64,000 nt of DNA from assembly GCA_036268875.1 (NCBI GenBank), contig DATATI010000083.1:248001-312000 (forward strand). Reading direction: 5' to 3'. Within the stretch, counting starts at the first letter, position 1, and every line of letters begins with the position of its first letter. This DNA comes from Polyangia bacterium (GTDB lineage Bacteria > Myxococcota_A > Polyangia > Fen-1088). The notes below the pieces were generated by a model, which worked only from the letters and a program-made list of their open reading frames with translations, did not search any database and was not told the origin of the DNA. The position numbers and the translations under genes were made by a program. This document shows positions 35,361 through 43,591 of this stretch, piece after piece.

Positions 35361-38048
35361 TCACTTCTGGATGACGTAGTAAAACGTTTCCGGCAGCAGC
35401 TTCAGCTCGCGCGCCGCGGTGAGAGAGAGGCTGCGGATGGGGTAGCCGTTGAAGTCCAGCGCGTTCACCTTGAGAGACGGGCCGTCGCTGCGCCTGAAGG
35501 TGATTCGCCCGCCCAGCTTCTTCACCACCAGGGGCGCGCCACCCACGGCCACGATCGAACGCAATCCTCGGCCTGGTGCCGACCAGCCGGTGTTGTTTTC
35601 CTCGCTCATCACCTGGAGCAGCATCTTGCCCGACCGGGCCAGCGGCGCGCCGTCGAGCGCGACCAGGAGCACCGAACCGTACTCGTTTTCGGCAGCGATG
35701 GTGATCTCGCCGAGCTTGATCGCTCCCGCTTGCCGCAGCAGACCGGTGGCCCCTTGCGCGGCGGGCGCGTCAATGGTGGCCACGCCGCGGCCCCAGTCCC
35801 AAAGCAGCTCGCCGGTCGCGCTCCGGACCGTCTTGGCGCGACGGTCGATGAGCCGGGACAAGTCGGTCATCCGGGAGGCGCCGCCTGAGGTCTCGGCGAT
35901 GTTCACCTCGACGCGGCCCGCGAGGAACGCGAGCGGATCGATGCTCTTTCCGTTGCCCCCCCCTCCCCACGCCTGGGCGGCGGAGGCTTTCGTCGGCAGG
36001 ATGCCCTTGGCCCGCAACGGGTCCAGGTTCACCGGCGCGGCCAGCGGCAACCCGTCCAACGCCAACAGGCTCGCCAGATCCACCTCGAGATGGACCACGG
36101 CGTCGGCGGTCTTGACCAGGCCCTGGCGAAACATGAGCGCCGCGGCCGGGAACTGTCCCATGGCAACCGGGTCGGTAACCATAAATTTTCCAATCTGCTG
36201 GGCCCAGTTATTTTCGCCTCCGGCGAAGAAGAAGAAGGCGTCCGAACCTTGCAGCGCCCCATAGGCGGCGGTCAGGACCGGCATGTCAGCGCGGTACCGA
36301 TTGGGGGGTGTCCAATTTATTTCGCTCACAGTGGACGGCTTGCCGTTGTAGGCGAGGTCCATCAGCGGAAGGTTGAACGACACTTCTCCGGGCTTTTCGC
36401 TCTCAAAACGAAGGGCCAATGCATCGTCGTACCGATCGCCCTTCGAAATCATATAAGTGGCCCGGTCGCCCTGGTGCGGGCCACCAAAGTACCCGTGGCG
36501 ATCGATGAAGTCGCAGCCGGCGTTGGACCATTTGTCGAGTGGCCCCAATATGCGCGCGTCGGCCGTGATCCAGTTCGATCCGGCGACGCTCCCTTTGAAC
36601 GAGAGCTCCTGTTTGAGGTAGCGGCGCATGTCGTCGAAATAGGTCCGCTGTAAATTGGCCAGGAACGTCGCGGTGTCCTGGGCGCGCGCATCGCGACGGC
36701 CGACGATTTCCCACAACGGCATGAAACCCGCCCGCCCGGTGGTCTCGTCATCACCGACGATCCGGGCGCCACCCCATCGAACGAACGTCGCCGCAAGCGA
36801 ACCGTTTTTCTTCTGCAACCAATCCCCGAACAGTTTCTCCAGAGTCTGCATTTGCGGCGCGGGAATGCTGCGATAGGGAACGAAGGTCCAGAAGAGAAGG
36901 CTGTCTTCGTTCACGATCTCGACGAAGGCCAACGTCGGATCTTGGGCCAGCGACTGGCCGGTGTAAGGGTTCGGCGCCTGCAACAGGGTCCGCCACCAGC
37001 GCTTCTGCATCTGCTGAAACGACCGGCTGAAGAACGAAAGCCCGAACGGGTGCCGGGCTCCATCGAACCCTTCGAAACCCGGACCGTCCTTGGGCTGCAG
37101 CCAAGCCGGAAAGTAGTCGGAGATCTCCAGGTAGATTCCCTGGCTCTTCAGGGCGGCGGTCAAAGCGTGGAGCCGGTCAAGCTTGGTCGGGTCGATGCTG
37201 CCGACATCCTCGTCCTTCCACAAAGGCCCATGAAAGCGAAGCATGTTGACGCCGAACTTGGCCAGGAATCGCGCCAGACGATCAAGCCCGGCTTGGTCGT
37301 ACTTGAGGACGTCGGGACCGGCGTTGACGGCCCAGAAGCGGACGGGCTGACCGGTCTTCTCGTGGATGAAGCTTTCGCCCTTGACCTTGATGAATCCACC
37401 ATCGCCGGCGCGCTTCTCGTTCATCCAGCGCAGATCAAGGGGAGAGACGCCGAATGGATCCAGATCCGGCTCGAACGGAAACCAACCGTCGGGTGCGACG
37501 CCCACCTTTTCGCCCGGCTTCAGCTTGCCTCGGGGCACGAAGCCCACGCTCGTGAGCAGGAAGCAGTCGAAGGCGGACGCCCCCTTGCTCTCGAGCAGCT
37601 CGATCCGCAGCGTGTGCTTTCCGCGCTTGAGCGACACCCCACCCAACTGCACCCAGTTGGCCTCGACGAATTTTTTCAGAACGACCGAATCAAGCAGAGC
37701 GACGTCGCGTCCGGAGGTGCGCCAAGGCTGATCATCGAATCGCCAGCGAAACGGCCCGTGTGACCAGAATTTTCGCGCATAAAACTGGTACGGGGCATCC
37801 TGGTCGACGGTGACGTCGTATTCCAGGAACAGCGCCTTGCCAGGATCGTTCGCGCCGATCCACCTTCCACCAGAAAGGGTCGCCGCCCCCCGAGGGTCGG
37901 GCGGCTGGAACGGGTTTTGGTCGGGAAAATTCGTGGCGCGAGGGTTTTCCGCTTCCCACCAAACCCATGTGCCCGGCGCGGCGCGCGTCTTTTGCGCAGA
38001 GGCGGCCAGGGCCAGGCCAACGACGACGACGACCAGGCTTCGTTTCAC
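35361..38048 (-). CDS. Secreted glycoside hydrolase (GH5-like TIM barrel) with N-terminal carbohydrate-binding region
   Basis: 895 residues with a signal peptide (LVVVVVGLALAASAQ). Residues about 25-180 look like a beta-sandwich carbohydrate-binding module (TWVWWEAENPRATNF). A clan GH-A-like barrel follows: FWAVNAGPDVLKYDQAGLD, NMLRFHGPLWKDED, IYLEISDYFPAWLQP, and FVEIVNEDSLLFW with the probable acid/base Glu at about residue 380. The last 250 residues are beta-rich. Its place within the exopolysaccharide locus suggests that it trims, releases or degrades that polymer. The exact GH family is not assigned, and the nucleophile is not pinned down. Confidence 0.75.
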   Translation of the reverse strand: MKRSLVVVVVGLALAASAQKTRAAPGTWVWWEAENPRATNFPDQNPFQPPDPRGAATLSGGRWIGANDPGKALFLEYDVTVDQDAPYQFYARKFWSHGPFRWRFDDQPWRTSGRDVALLDSVVLKKFVEANWVQLGGVSLKRGKHTLRIELLESKGASAFDCFLLTSVGFVPRGKLKPGEKVGVAPDGWFPFEPDLDPFGVSPLDLRWMNEKRAGDGGFIKVKGESFIHEKTGQPVRFWAVNAGPDVLKYDQAGLDRLARFLAKFGVNMLRFHGPLWKDEDVGSIDPTKLDRLHALTAALKSQGIYLEISDYFPAWLQPKDGPGFEGFDGARHPFGLSFFSRSFQQMQKRWWRTLLQAPNPYTGQSLAQDPTLAFVEIVNEDSLLFWTFVPYRSIPAPQMQTLEKLFGDWLQKKNGSLAATFVRWGGARIVGDDETTGRAGFMPLWEIVGRRDARAQDTATFLANLQRTYFDDMRRYLKQELSFKGSVAGSNWITADARILGPLDKWSNAGCDFIDRHGYFGGPHQGDRATYMISKGDRYDDALALRFESEKPGEVSFNLPLMDLAYNGKPSTVSEINWTPPNRYRADMPVLTAAYGALQGSDAFFFFAGGENNWAQQIGKFMVTDPVAMGQFPAAALMFRQGLVKTADAVVHLEVDLASLLALDGLPLAAPVNLDPLRAKGILPTKASAAQAWGGGGNGKSIDPLAFLAGRVEVNIAETSGGASRMTDLSRLIDRRAKTVRSATGELLWDWGRGVATIDAPAAQGATGLLRQAGAIKLGEITIAAENEYGSVLLVALDGAPLARSGKMLLQVMSEENNTGWSAPGRGLRSIVAVGGAPLVVKKLGGRITFRRSDGPSLKVNALDFNGYPIRSLSLTAARELKLLPETFYYVIQK

Positions 38049-38099
38049 GCCCGAACGCTAACACACGGCCCCCGGACCCTCCGGAAGACAGGGCCGTGC

Positions 38100-39374
38100 T
38101 CAGGGTGTTCCGACGGATCGACTGACGCGGGAAGTCCCCGCGAACAACACGTAGAGCCAGAGCTGGCGCTGGTGAAAAGACTCAATGAAGGAACCTGGCC
38201 TGCTGTAGAAAGGCGCGCGATCGGCCCAGCGGCCACCGAACTCGACGGTCAAGCTATCGGAGATGCGGTGGCGAACCGGCACCGCCACCGAAGCCGCGAC
38301 TTCGTCGGGGTAATACGTCGTATCTCCTGAGGTGGTGGCGTGCATCTGCAGGGTGGAGAAAAAATAGCCCTCAAACCCCACCGACCAATCCGGGGGACAA
38401 AGCAAAGACAGGATGACCATCGCGGTGCCTCGCGGCGTCGCGGCTCCCAGGATCGGATCGACGTAGTAGTCGACCGACGCTCCCAACATCGCTTGCAGCA
38501 CCGTCCCACGCAGGCTGAGGAGGCGTTGATCCAGCGTCACCTTTCCGATCGGTGTCACGGAGCTGGGCGTGTCGATCGGATAGGCGCTCGACAGGTGGGT
38601 CAGGGCGATCCCCGCTCGAAGCTCAAGCGACGCGTGCCGCGCCAAGGAGGTTCGCCACCCCACCCCCGGGATCACGGTGAGACCAGTCACCGAGTGCACC
38701 ATCAAAGGCTGGCCGGCGACGGCGGGCGCCGACTGCAACGCCGAGATGTATTGCGTTTCGAAACCAGTCGACAGCGTCAGTTCATCCAAGGCGGAGAGGC
38801 GAAACGCAACGCCGGGGGTGACGGTGACGGTGGTGAGATGGGGAAGAACGAAGGTCGCGGCGGGATCTTCGTCGACGGGACGATATTGAAATACGCGCAA
38901 AGCGAGCTCGAACCTGACGGTTCGGCTGGCCCGTGCTTGGGCGCTGGCGTCCACCGTGGTGGAGAAGATCCGCGGCACCACGGCCAGCGTGGCCTGGTTG
39001 GTGCCGAGGACGACGGGCAGGTACGTGTAGTCCGTCGCCCCCTCGAGCACCGAGGCGGTGCCCTGGAACACCAGGCGTGGCGTCGGGTGAGAGTCTGCCG
39101 CCAAGGTCCAGGTGTGGAGGTACAACGGGGCTGCGTCCACGGACTTCGTTTCGCGTGAAAAAATGCGGAGACTGTAACCGGCGCGAACCTGGAAATCTCC
39201 GCCCCGATAGAGCACGTCACCGCCAGGCGTCAGGACGCCGACCAAGGAAGGTTGTGGAGGCAACCCGGGGGAGACCGGCGCCTCACCGCCGCGCGTCTCC
39301 ACCGACACCGATCCGCCGGCGTCGAATTGGCCCGCGGCTAAGAGCAACATCAGAGCCGGAGCGAGGCCGAGCAT
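38100..39374 (-). CDS. Outer-membrane beta-barrel protein (Wzp-type candidate)
   Basis: 424 residues with a signal sequence (LGLAPALMLLLAAGQ). The mature protein shows alternating hydrophobic/polar strands of about ten residues throughout (QVRAGYSLRIFSR, RLVFQGTASVLEGATDYTYL, VRFELALRVFQYRP, ASLELRAGIALTHLS, WSVGFEGYFFSTLQMHATT), as in an outer-membrane barrel. It lies 7 bp downstream of the short OPX gene. In Myxococcus, periplasmic OPX proteins without their own outer-membrane part are paired with separate barrel proteins (WzpX/S/B); gene order and size here fit that arrangement. The function is inferred from context. Confidence 0.78.
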   Translation of the reverse strand: MLGLAPALMLLLAAGQFDAGGSVSVETRGGEAPVSPGLPPQPSLVGVLTPGGDVLYRGGDFQVRAGYSLRIFSRETKSVDAAPLYLHTWTLAADSHPTPRLVFQGTASVLEGATDYTYLPVVLGTNQATLAVVPRIFSTTVDASAQARASRTVRFELALRVFQYRPVDEDPAATFVLPHLTTVTVTPGVAFRLSALDELTLSTGFETQYISALQSAPAVAGQPLMVHSVTGLTVIPGVGWRTSLARHASLELRAGIALTHLSSAYPIDTPSSVTPIGKVTLDQRLLSLRGTVLQAMLGASVDYYVDPILGAATPRGTAMVILSLLCPPDWSVGFEGYFFSTLQMHATTSGDTTYYPDEVAASVAVPVRHRISDSLTVEFGGRWADRAPFYSRPGSFIESFHQRQLWLYVLFAGTSRVSRSVGTP

Positions 39375-39381
39375 CGGACGG

Positions 39382-39975
39382 CTACTCCACGACGACGACG
39401 TCTCCGTCGCGAAGCCGGAAGCGGCTCACGACCGGGGTGGGGGCCGTAATCTCGGCGGCGCGAAACCGCACCGGCAGTCCTCCCTCGCTGCGAACGACGA
39501 AGATTCGATCGCGATTGGCGAACTCCGTCAGCCAGCCCGCCGCGGCCAGGGCGGCGGCGACGCTGCGGTCGCGGGTCAGCTCATAGGTCGCGGGCGATTT
39601 GACCTCGCCGACCACGTTCACCCGGATCGGCCCGATCCGAGCGAGGGAAACCGCCACCACCGGCCTCACCACCAGCGTCGCCAAACGGGCCCGCAACTCT
39701 TCCGTGACCTGTTGGGGCGACCGACCGGCAACCTCGACCCCTCCCACCGTCGGCAACAGAATGCCCCCATCGTCGCGAACCACGAATTCGCCGGAGAGCG
39801 CCGTCTGATTCAGCACCGAGATCACGATCACGTCTCGTGGGTGGATGATCCCCTCCCCGCTCGACGCTACCGCGGGCAAGTTGGCTGCCCAAACGAAGGG
39901 CTTTTCAGCGGCGCAGCTGGCGACGAAAATGAAAGACAGGAAGTAAGCGAAATGAGCGGTGGCGAAGCGTTTCAT
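39382..39975 (-). CDS. Short polysaccharide export (OPX/Wza-like) lipoprotein
   Basis: 197 residues. The signal peptide ends in a lipobox (FIFVASC). A Poly_export domain follows (IHPRDVIVISVLNQTALSGEF ... ILLPTVGGVEVAGRSPQ, LVVRPVVAVSLARIGPIRV), then one SLBB-type repeat (VNVVGEVKSPATYELTR). It ends at DGDVVVVE, so there is no C-terminal alpha-barrel helix like that of E. coli Wza. Hence it cannot span the outer membrane by itself. It lies between the FHA-Wzz gene and the beta-barrel gene. The ATG is used rather than a TTG two codons earlier. Confidence 0.9.
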   Translation of the reverse strand: MKRFATAHFAYFLSFIFVASCAAEKPFVWAANLPAVASSGEGIIHPRDVIVISVLNQTALSGEFVVRDDGGILLPTVGGVEVAGRSPQQVTEELRARLATLVVRPVVAVSLARIGPIRVNVVGEVKSPATYELTRDRSVAAALAAAGWLTEFANRDRIFVVRSEGGLPVRFRAAEITAPTPVVSRFRLRDGDVVVVE

Positions 39976-40008
39976 ATTCAAGCTGTCGACGTGGCGAGCA
40001 ATGACCGG

Positions 40009-41892
40009 TCAGTGCCTGGAGATCGTGCGAGTGGCATTCAAGTTGGACAACGCCTGCGTAAACATCCGGCGGCCCCCCTTGGCAACGGCCAGCCCCAAAG
40101 CCATGAACAACCCCAGAAACAGGCCCGCCGCCACTCGAACCACCCCGGTCATCACAGGCCCGACCTTGACGATCTGCGCCGGCGAAACGATCTGGTACCG
40201 GGATTCGGTCGAGACCCTTTCGAGGTTGAATTGCAACTCGGCCTTTTTGAGCTGCTCGAAGAGCTGGCCGTGCAACTGGGTGGTCGCTTCCTGCATGTGC
40301 GTGAGCCGCTGGACACCGGCCTGCACGCGAGGCAGATCGCCGACCATGGACGAAACGCGGCCCAGCTTCTGCTCCGTGTCGGCCAGACTGCTGCGGGCCG
40401 CTGCCAGCTGCGACTCCAACAGTGGTCCTTCCAACCGCCGCTTCTCTTCTTTTAACTCCAGGACTTCAGGATGCCCTTCCGCCAGGCCCCGGGCACGCGC
40501 TTCGTCCAGCTTGCGATCGAGGTTGGCCAGAGAATCGCGATAGATCGGGGACGAGTGGAACCGCTGCGCCGCCGGAGCGCTCTCGGGCGACGCGCCACCC
40601 ACGGGCAACGGAGCATCCACCTGTGCGCGGCGCTGAGCATCCACCTCGGCTTGCAGCCGGCGAACCTGCGCCACGAGGTCTGAGCGCCGCGTCTCCAGCG
40701 CGAATCGGCTGTCCAGCATGGGTTTTTCCCCTTCGGGAAGACGATCGGAATTCTTTTGAAGGAATTGCATTTGTTCGTCGCTGATTTTCTTCATGTCGCC
40801 TTCGGCGACCTTGAGCTGCTCACGGAGGAACTCGGCTTGTGCCGTGAACACCCGAATGGCGCGCGCGGTCTCTGATTGCTTGTAGTTCTCGAGATGCGTT
40901 CGCAGGATCTCCACTGGGTTCAGCGACAACGGAGCAATCAGAGTTTCCCGATAGGTGGCCTTGTAGACGTTGTCGGGCTTCGCCTCCATCCGCAGACGCT
41001 CGGCGAGGGCCTTCACCGCACCGTCGGTGGGTGTCCGTCCGAGGACCTTCTTCAGCGTCTCGGCCACCAAATCCGGCTGAACGAACCCCGTCTCCGCGTC
41101 GGCGAACAGCACTTCCTGGTCGTCGCTCGACGGAGGGCGGCTCCACGATGGCCGCGAATCAAAAGGGTTCACCTTGGCCTGGGGTTGCAGCTTCATCACG
41201 CACGCTGCTTCGCGCCGCGGGGGCAGAACAAATACTGACATCAATCCCAGCAACGCTCCCATGCCGGCCAAAAGACGGAGCAGGAACGCATTCTGCTCAA
41301 GAAACTTATAGGTCTTGGCAGCTCGTCCGAAGATTTCTTCCAGAGATGGCCCGTCGTCCTCGTTGCGACGAGCGGTCGCCAGCGCCGTGCCGGCGGCGGA
41401 AATCCGTACCGGCGCCGGCGTATATCGAGCCAAGGTATTGCTGCGCACGACGGTCGGGATCCCGGCCGGGAGGATCATCATCGTCGCGTCTATGCGCCGC
41501 TCGACAAGGAACTTGAACTCGACTTGGCCGAGGGCAATGCGATCGCCGCTGCGAAGGCGCACACGGCTGACACGCCGCCCGTCCACGAAGGTTCCGTTGC
41601 TGGAGCCGAGATCTTCCAACTCGAACCCCTGGCTTCCGTTGATGAGTCGGGCGTGCCGCGCGGAAACCGAGGCGTCCGGGAGGGAAATATCCGCATCGAC
41701 GGCCCGGCCAAGGTAAATGGTGTTGTGTATGAGTGGGTAACCTCGGCCAGCGTGCGCACCGCCCACGCCCAGCAGGAACGCCTCCGGCTCACCGGAGGGA
41801 ACGGAGCGATCGAGCTCTGCGTCGAGGCCCGAATTCGGCTGAGAAGCCTTGTCGCCGCCGGCGCCATCCTTGTTCGACGGGTGGACAGCCAT
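40009..41892 (-). CDS. FHA domain - Wzz/Wzc-like polysaccharide co-polymerase
   Basis: 627 residues with a domain order I do not know from other systems. Residues 50-130 are a cytoplasmic FHA (phosphothreonine-binding) domain with the core residues in place: GR at 62-63, SARH at 77-80, LGSSNGT at 95-101. After a linker come membrane helix 1 (about 203-223), a Wzz-like periplasmic region with a long coiled coil (280-570; AIRVFTAQAEFLREQLKV, ARGLAEGHPEVLELKEEKRR), and membrane helix 2 (about 580-602) in a PCP-type context. The C-terminus is short, with no Walker motifs or tyrosine cluster, so no BY-kinase is attached. It lies 149 bp downstream of a Ser/Thr kinase gene and 33 bp upstream of the OPX gene. 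Confidence 0.88.
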   Translation of the reverse strand: MAVHPSNKDGAGGDKASQPNSGLDAELDRSVPSGEPEAFLLGVGGAHAGRGYPLIHNTIYLGRAVDADISLPDASVSARHARLINGSQGFELEDLGSSNGTFVDGRRVSRVRLRSGDRIALGQVEFKFLVERRIDATMMILPAGIPTVVRSNTLARYTPAPVRISAAGTALATARRNEDDGPSLEEIFGRAAKTYKFLEQNAFLLRLLAGMGALLGLMSVFVLPPRREAACVMKLQPQAKVNPFDSRPSWSRPPSSDDQEVLFADAETGFVQPDLVAETLKKVLGRTPTDGAVKALAERLRMEAKPDNVYKATYRETLIAPLSLNPVEILRTHLENYKQSETARAIRVFTAQAEFLREQLKVAEGDMKKISDEQMQFLQKNSDRLPEGEKPMLDSRFALETRRSDLVAQVRRLQAEVDAQRRAQVDAPLPVGGASPESAPAAQRFHSSPIYRDSLANLDRKLDEARARGLAEGHPEVLELKEEKRRLEGPLLESQLAAARSSLADTEQKLGRVSSMVGDLPRVQAGVQRLTHMQEATTQLHGQLFEQLKKAELQFNLERVSTESRYQIVSPAQIVKVGPVMTGVVRVAAGLFLGLFMALGLAVAKGGRRMFTQALSNLNATRTISRH

Positions 41893-42041
41893 TTGAAGGT
41901 CCGTGAAAATAACATGACCATGCTCCCCGGTCCAGGCTTCGAACCCCTGTTTGATGCGTCAAATGGCCTGTGGCGATTCCACTTTGTGAGGCACCCGCGA
42001 CAGTCGGCACGGCGCGGCGATGGCCAGTTGCCGCCCGCGGT

Positions 42042-43421
42042 TTAGCCTCGACGTTGCCGCCGCGCCCGATCGAAAAGCGTCCTGAATGTGCCGGCGACAC
42101 TGGCCTTCGCTGCCTTGATTTGCGTCGCCAGCGCGCGTCGGGGCCGCGTGACTCTCGCCGTATCGGCGTCTTCATGACCGCCTTGCCCTTGCTCCGGATG
42201 GTCCGACGCGCGCGACTGGACTTCGGCCGATTCCTTCGCTCCGGCGGCGAGTACCGCTTCGATAAGTCGATGGCGCTCGGCCAACCTGTCGCCCAGGTTC
42301 CGCCGAACCCATTCTCCAACGCCCGCGGGCGATTCGATCAGGTTGTTCGCCAGCGCCGACGTGCGGAGCGCCGCCGCCATGGCACTGGCCACCAAGAAGC
42401 GTCCCTCCGGAGAGCGGTTCATGGCCTGCATGCAGACATCGTCGAGGCAAGCCGGGCCGCCGTGTGCGCTCGGCGGACTGACCTTCATCCGCAGGACCTT
42501 CGTGGCTACCTCATCGAACGTGTCTGCGGTGAAAGGCTGCCGCCCCGTCAGCGCCGTCCATAACAGCACGCCCAGCGAATAGAGATCGGATCGCGAATCG
42601 AGTTTCTCGCCGCGGAATTGTTCAGGCGGCATGTAGGAGGGCTTGCACAGCCCCAAGGTCTGGGCCTGGTTCGAAATGGCGGTGAGACGGGCGCTGCCAA
42701 AGTCCGACAGCCGCGTCACTCCGTCGACGCCTACCAGGACGTTCTCGGGAGAGATGTCGCAGTGAACCAGACCCAGCCATCTTCCCTTCGCATCAGTCGC
42801 ATCGTGCAACGCCTGCAACGCCGTCAGCGTTTCGAGTACGATGGCCACCACGACCGCTGGCGAAGGTCGATTTTCCCCAACCATCATCTCGGCCAAGCAC
42901 GCGCCGTCCACGTACTCGAAGATAAGGAACCGTTGGCCGTCATAGATTCCCGTGTCGATGACGGTTTGCGCGTTGGGGTGGCGGAACAGCGAACCGACCC
43001 TCACTTCGCGGCGAAAGGAAGCCTCCGCCAGATCCTGATGAAGCGTGTGCTGCCTGATAACCTTCAGTGTCAAGAGACGGTTGGGGTCCTCTCCCTTCAC
43101 TTTGCGACAGACGTAGACCGATCCGATGGCTCCGCGCGCGATGCGTGCCGCCACCTCATACTGCCCAACCCGAAACGGAGCAGCCGACGCCCCGGCTCCG
43201 GCTCCTTTGGCCGATGGTTGCACCGCGCCAGTCGACGTCTCAATCACCGTTTGTGGCAGCGCCGGGGACGTCCGGTCGGGCGACAAGGCGCTTGACTTTG
43301 ACGCCTCCTGCCCTGATGGGGCGACTCCGTTGGCGGCACCCTCCCCCTCGAGAGAAACCGGACTTCCGGCTTCCGGAGAGTCAAGCGACGACACTGATGA
43401 CGCATTTTCCACAGGAGCCAT
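42042..43421 (-). CDS. Ser/Thr protein kinase, soluble, HCD variant
   Basis: 459 residues. A Ser/Ala/Pro-rich N-terminus (1-85) precedes a Hanks-type kinase domain (about 88-345): glycine loop RIARGAIGSVYV, ATP lysine K120 in LTLKVIRQH, catalytic loop VHCDISPENVLV (D222, N227), DFG at 240-242 in LSDFGSAR, and MPPEQF. The usual Arg of HRD is Cys (C221), a non-RD kinase, so activation may not need activation-loop phosphorylation. The C-terminal 110 residues are basic and lack a membrane helix or sensor domain. Being directly upstream of the FHA co-polymerase gene, it is the obvious candidate to phosphorylate that system. Confidence 0.92.
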   Translation of the reverse strand: MAPVENASSVSSLDSPEAGSPVSLEGEGAANGVAPSGQEASKSSALSPDRTSPALPQTVIETSTGAVQPSAKGAGAGASAAPFRVGQYEVAARIARGAIGSVYVCRKVKGEDPNRLLTLKVIRQHTLHQDLAEASFRREVRVGSLFRHPNAQTVIDTGIYDGQRFLIFEYVDGACLAEMMVGENRPSPAVVVAIVLETLTALQALHDATDAKGRWLGLVHCDISPENVLVGVDGVTRLSDFGSARLTAISNQAQTLGLCKPSYMPPEQFRGEKLDSRSDLYSLGVLLWTALTGRQPFTADTFDEVATKVLRMKVSPPSAHGGPACLDDVCMQAMNRSPEGRFLVASAMAAALRTSALANNLIESPAGVGEWVRRNLGDRLAERHRLIEAVLAAGAKESAEVQSRASDHPEQGQGGHEDADTARVTRPRRALATQIKAAKASVAGTFRTLFDRARRQRRG

Positions 43422-43591
43422 AAATTATACGCTAGTCGGCCCTTGTCCTCCATGTCATCCCAAGGCGCACCACCCTCTTGTCGAAATCCATTCTCCGGCG
43501 GGCGAGGCATTGCGGCAAAACAACGCCACCCGTTTGACGGGGATCCTGCCGGCCGGACTTCGCAGTAGAAGAGAGCCACCCGCTATCGCCC

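Noticed and set aside
43424-43429. Perfect TATAAT on the minus strand just before the kinase ATG
   Set aside because: Only two bases separate it from the start codon and no -35 lies at the right distance, so it would place the transcript start inside the gene.
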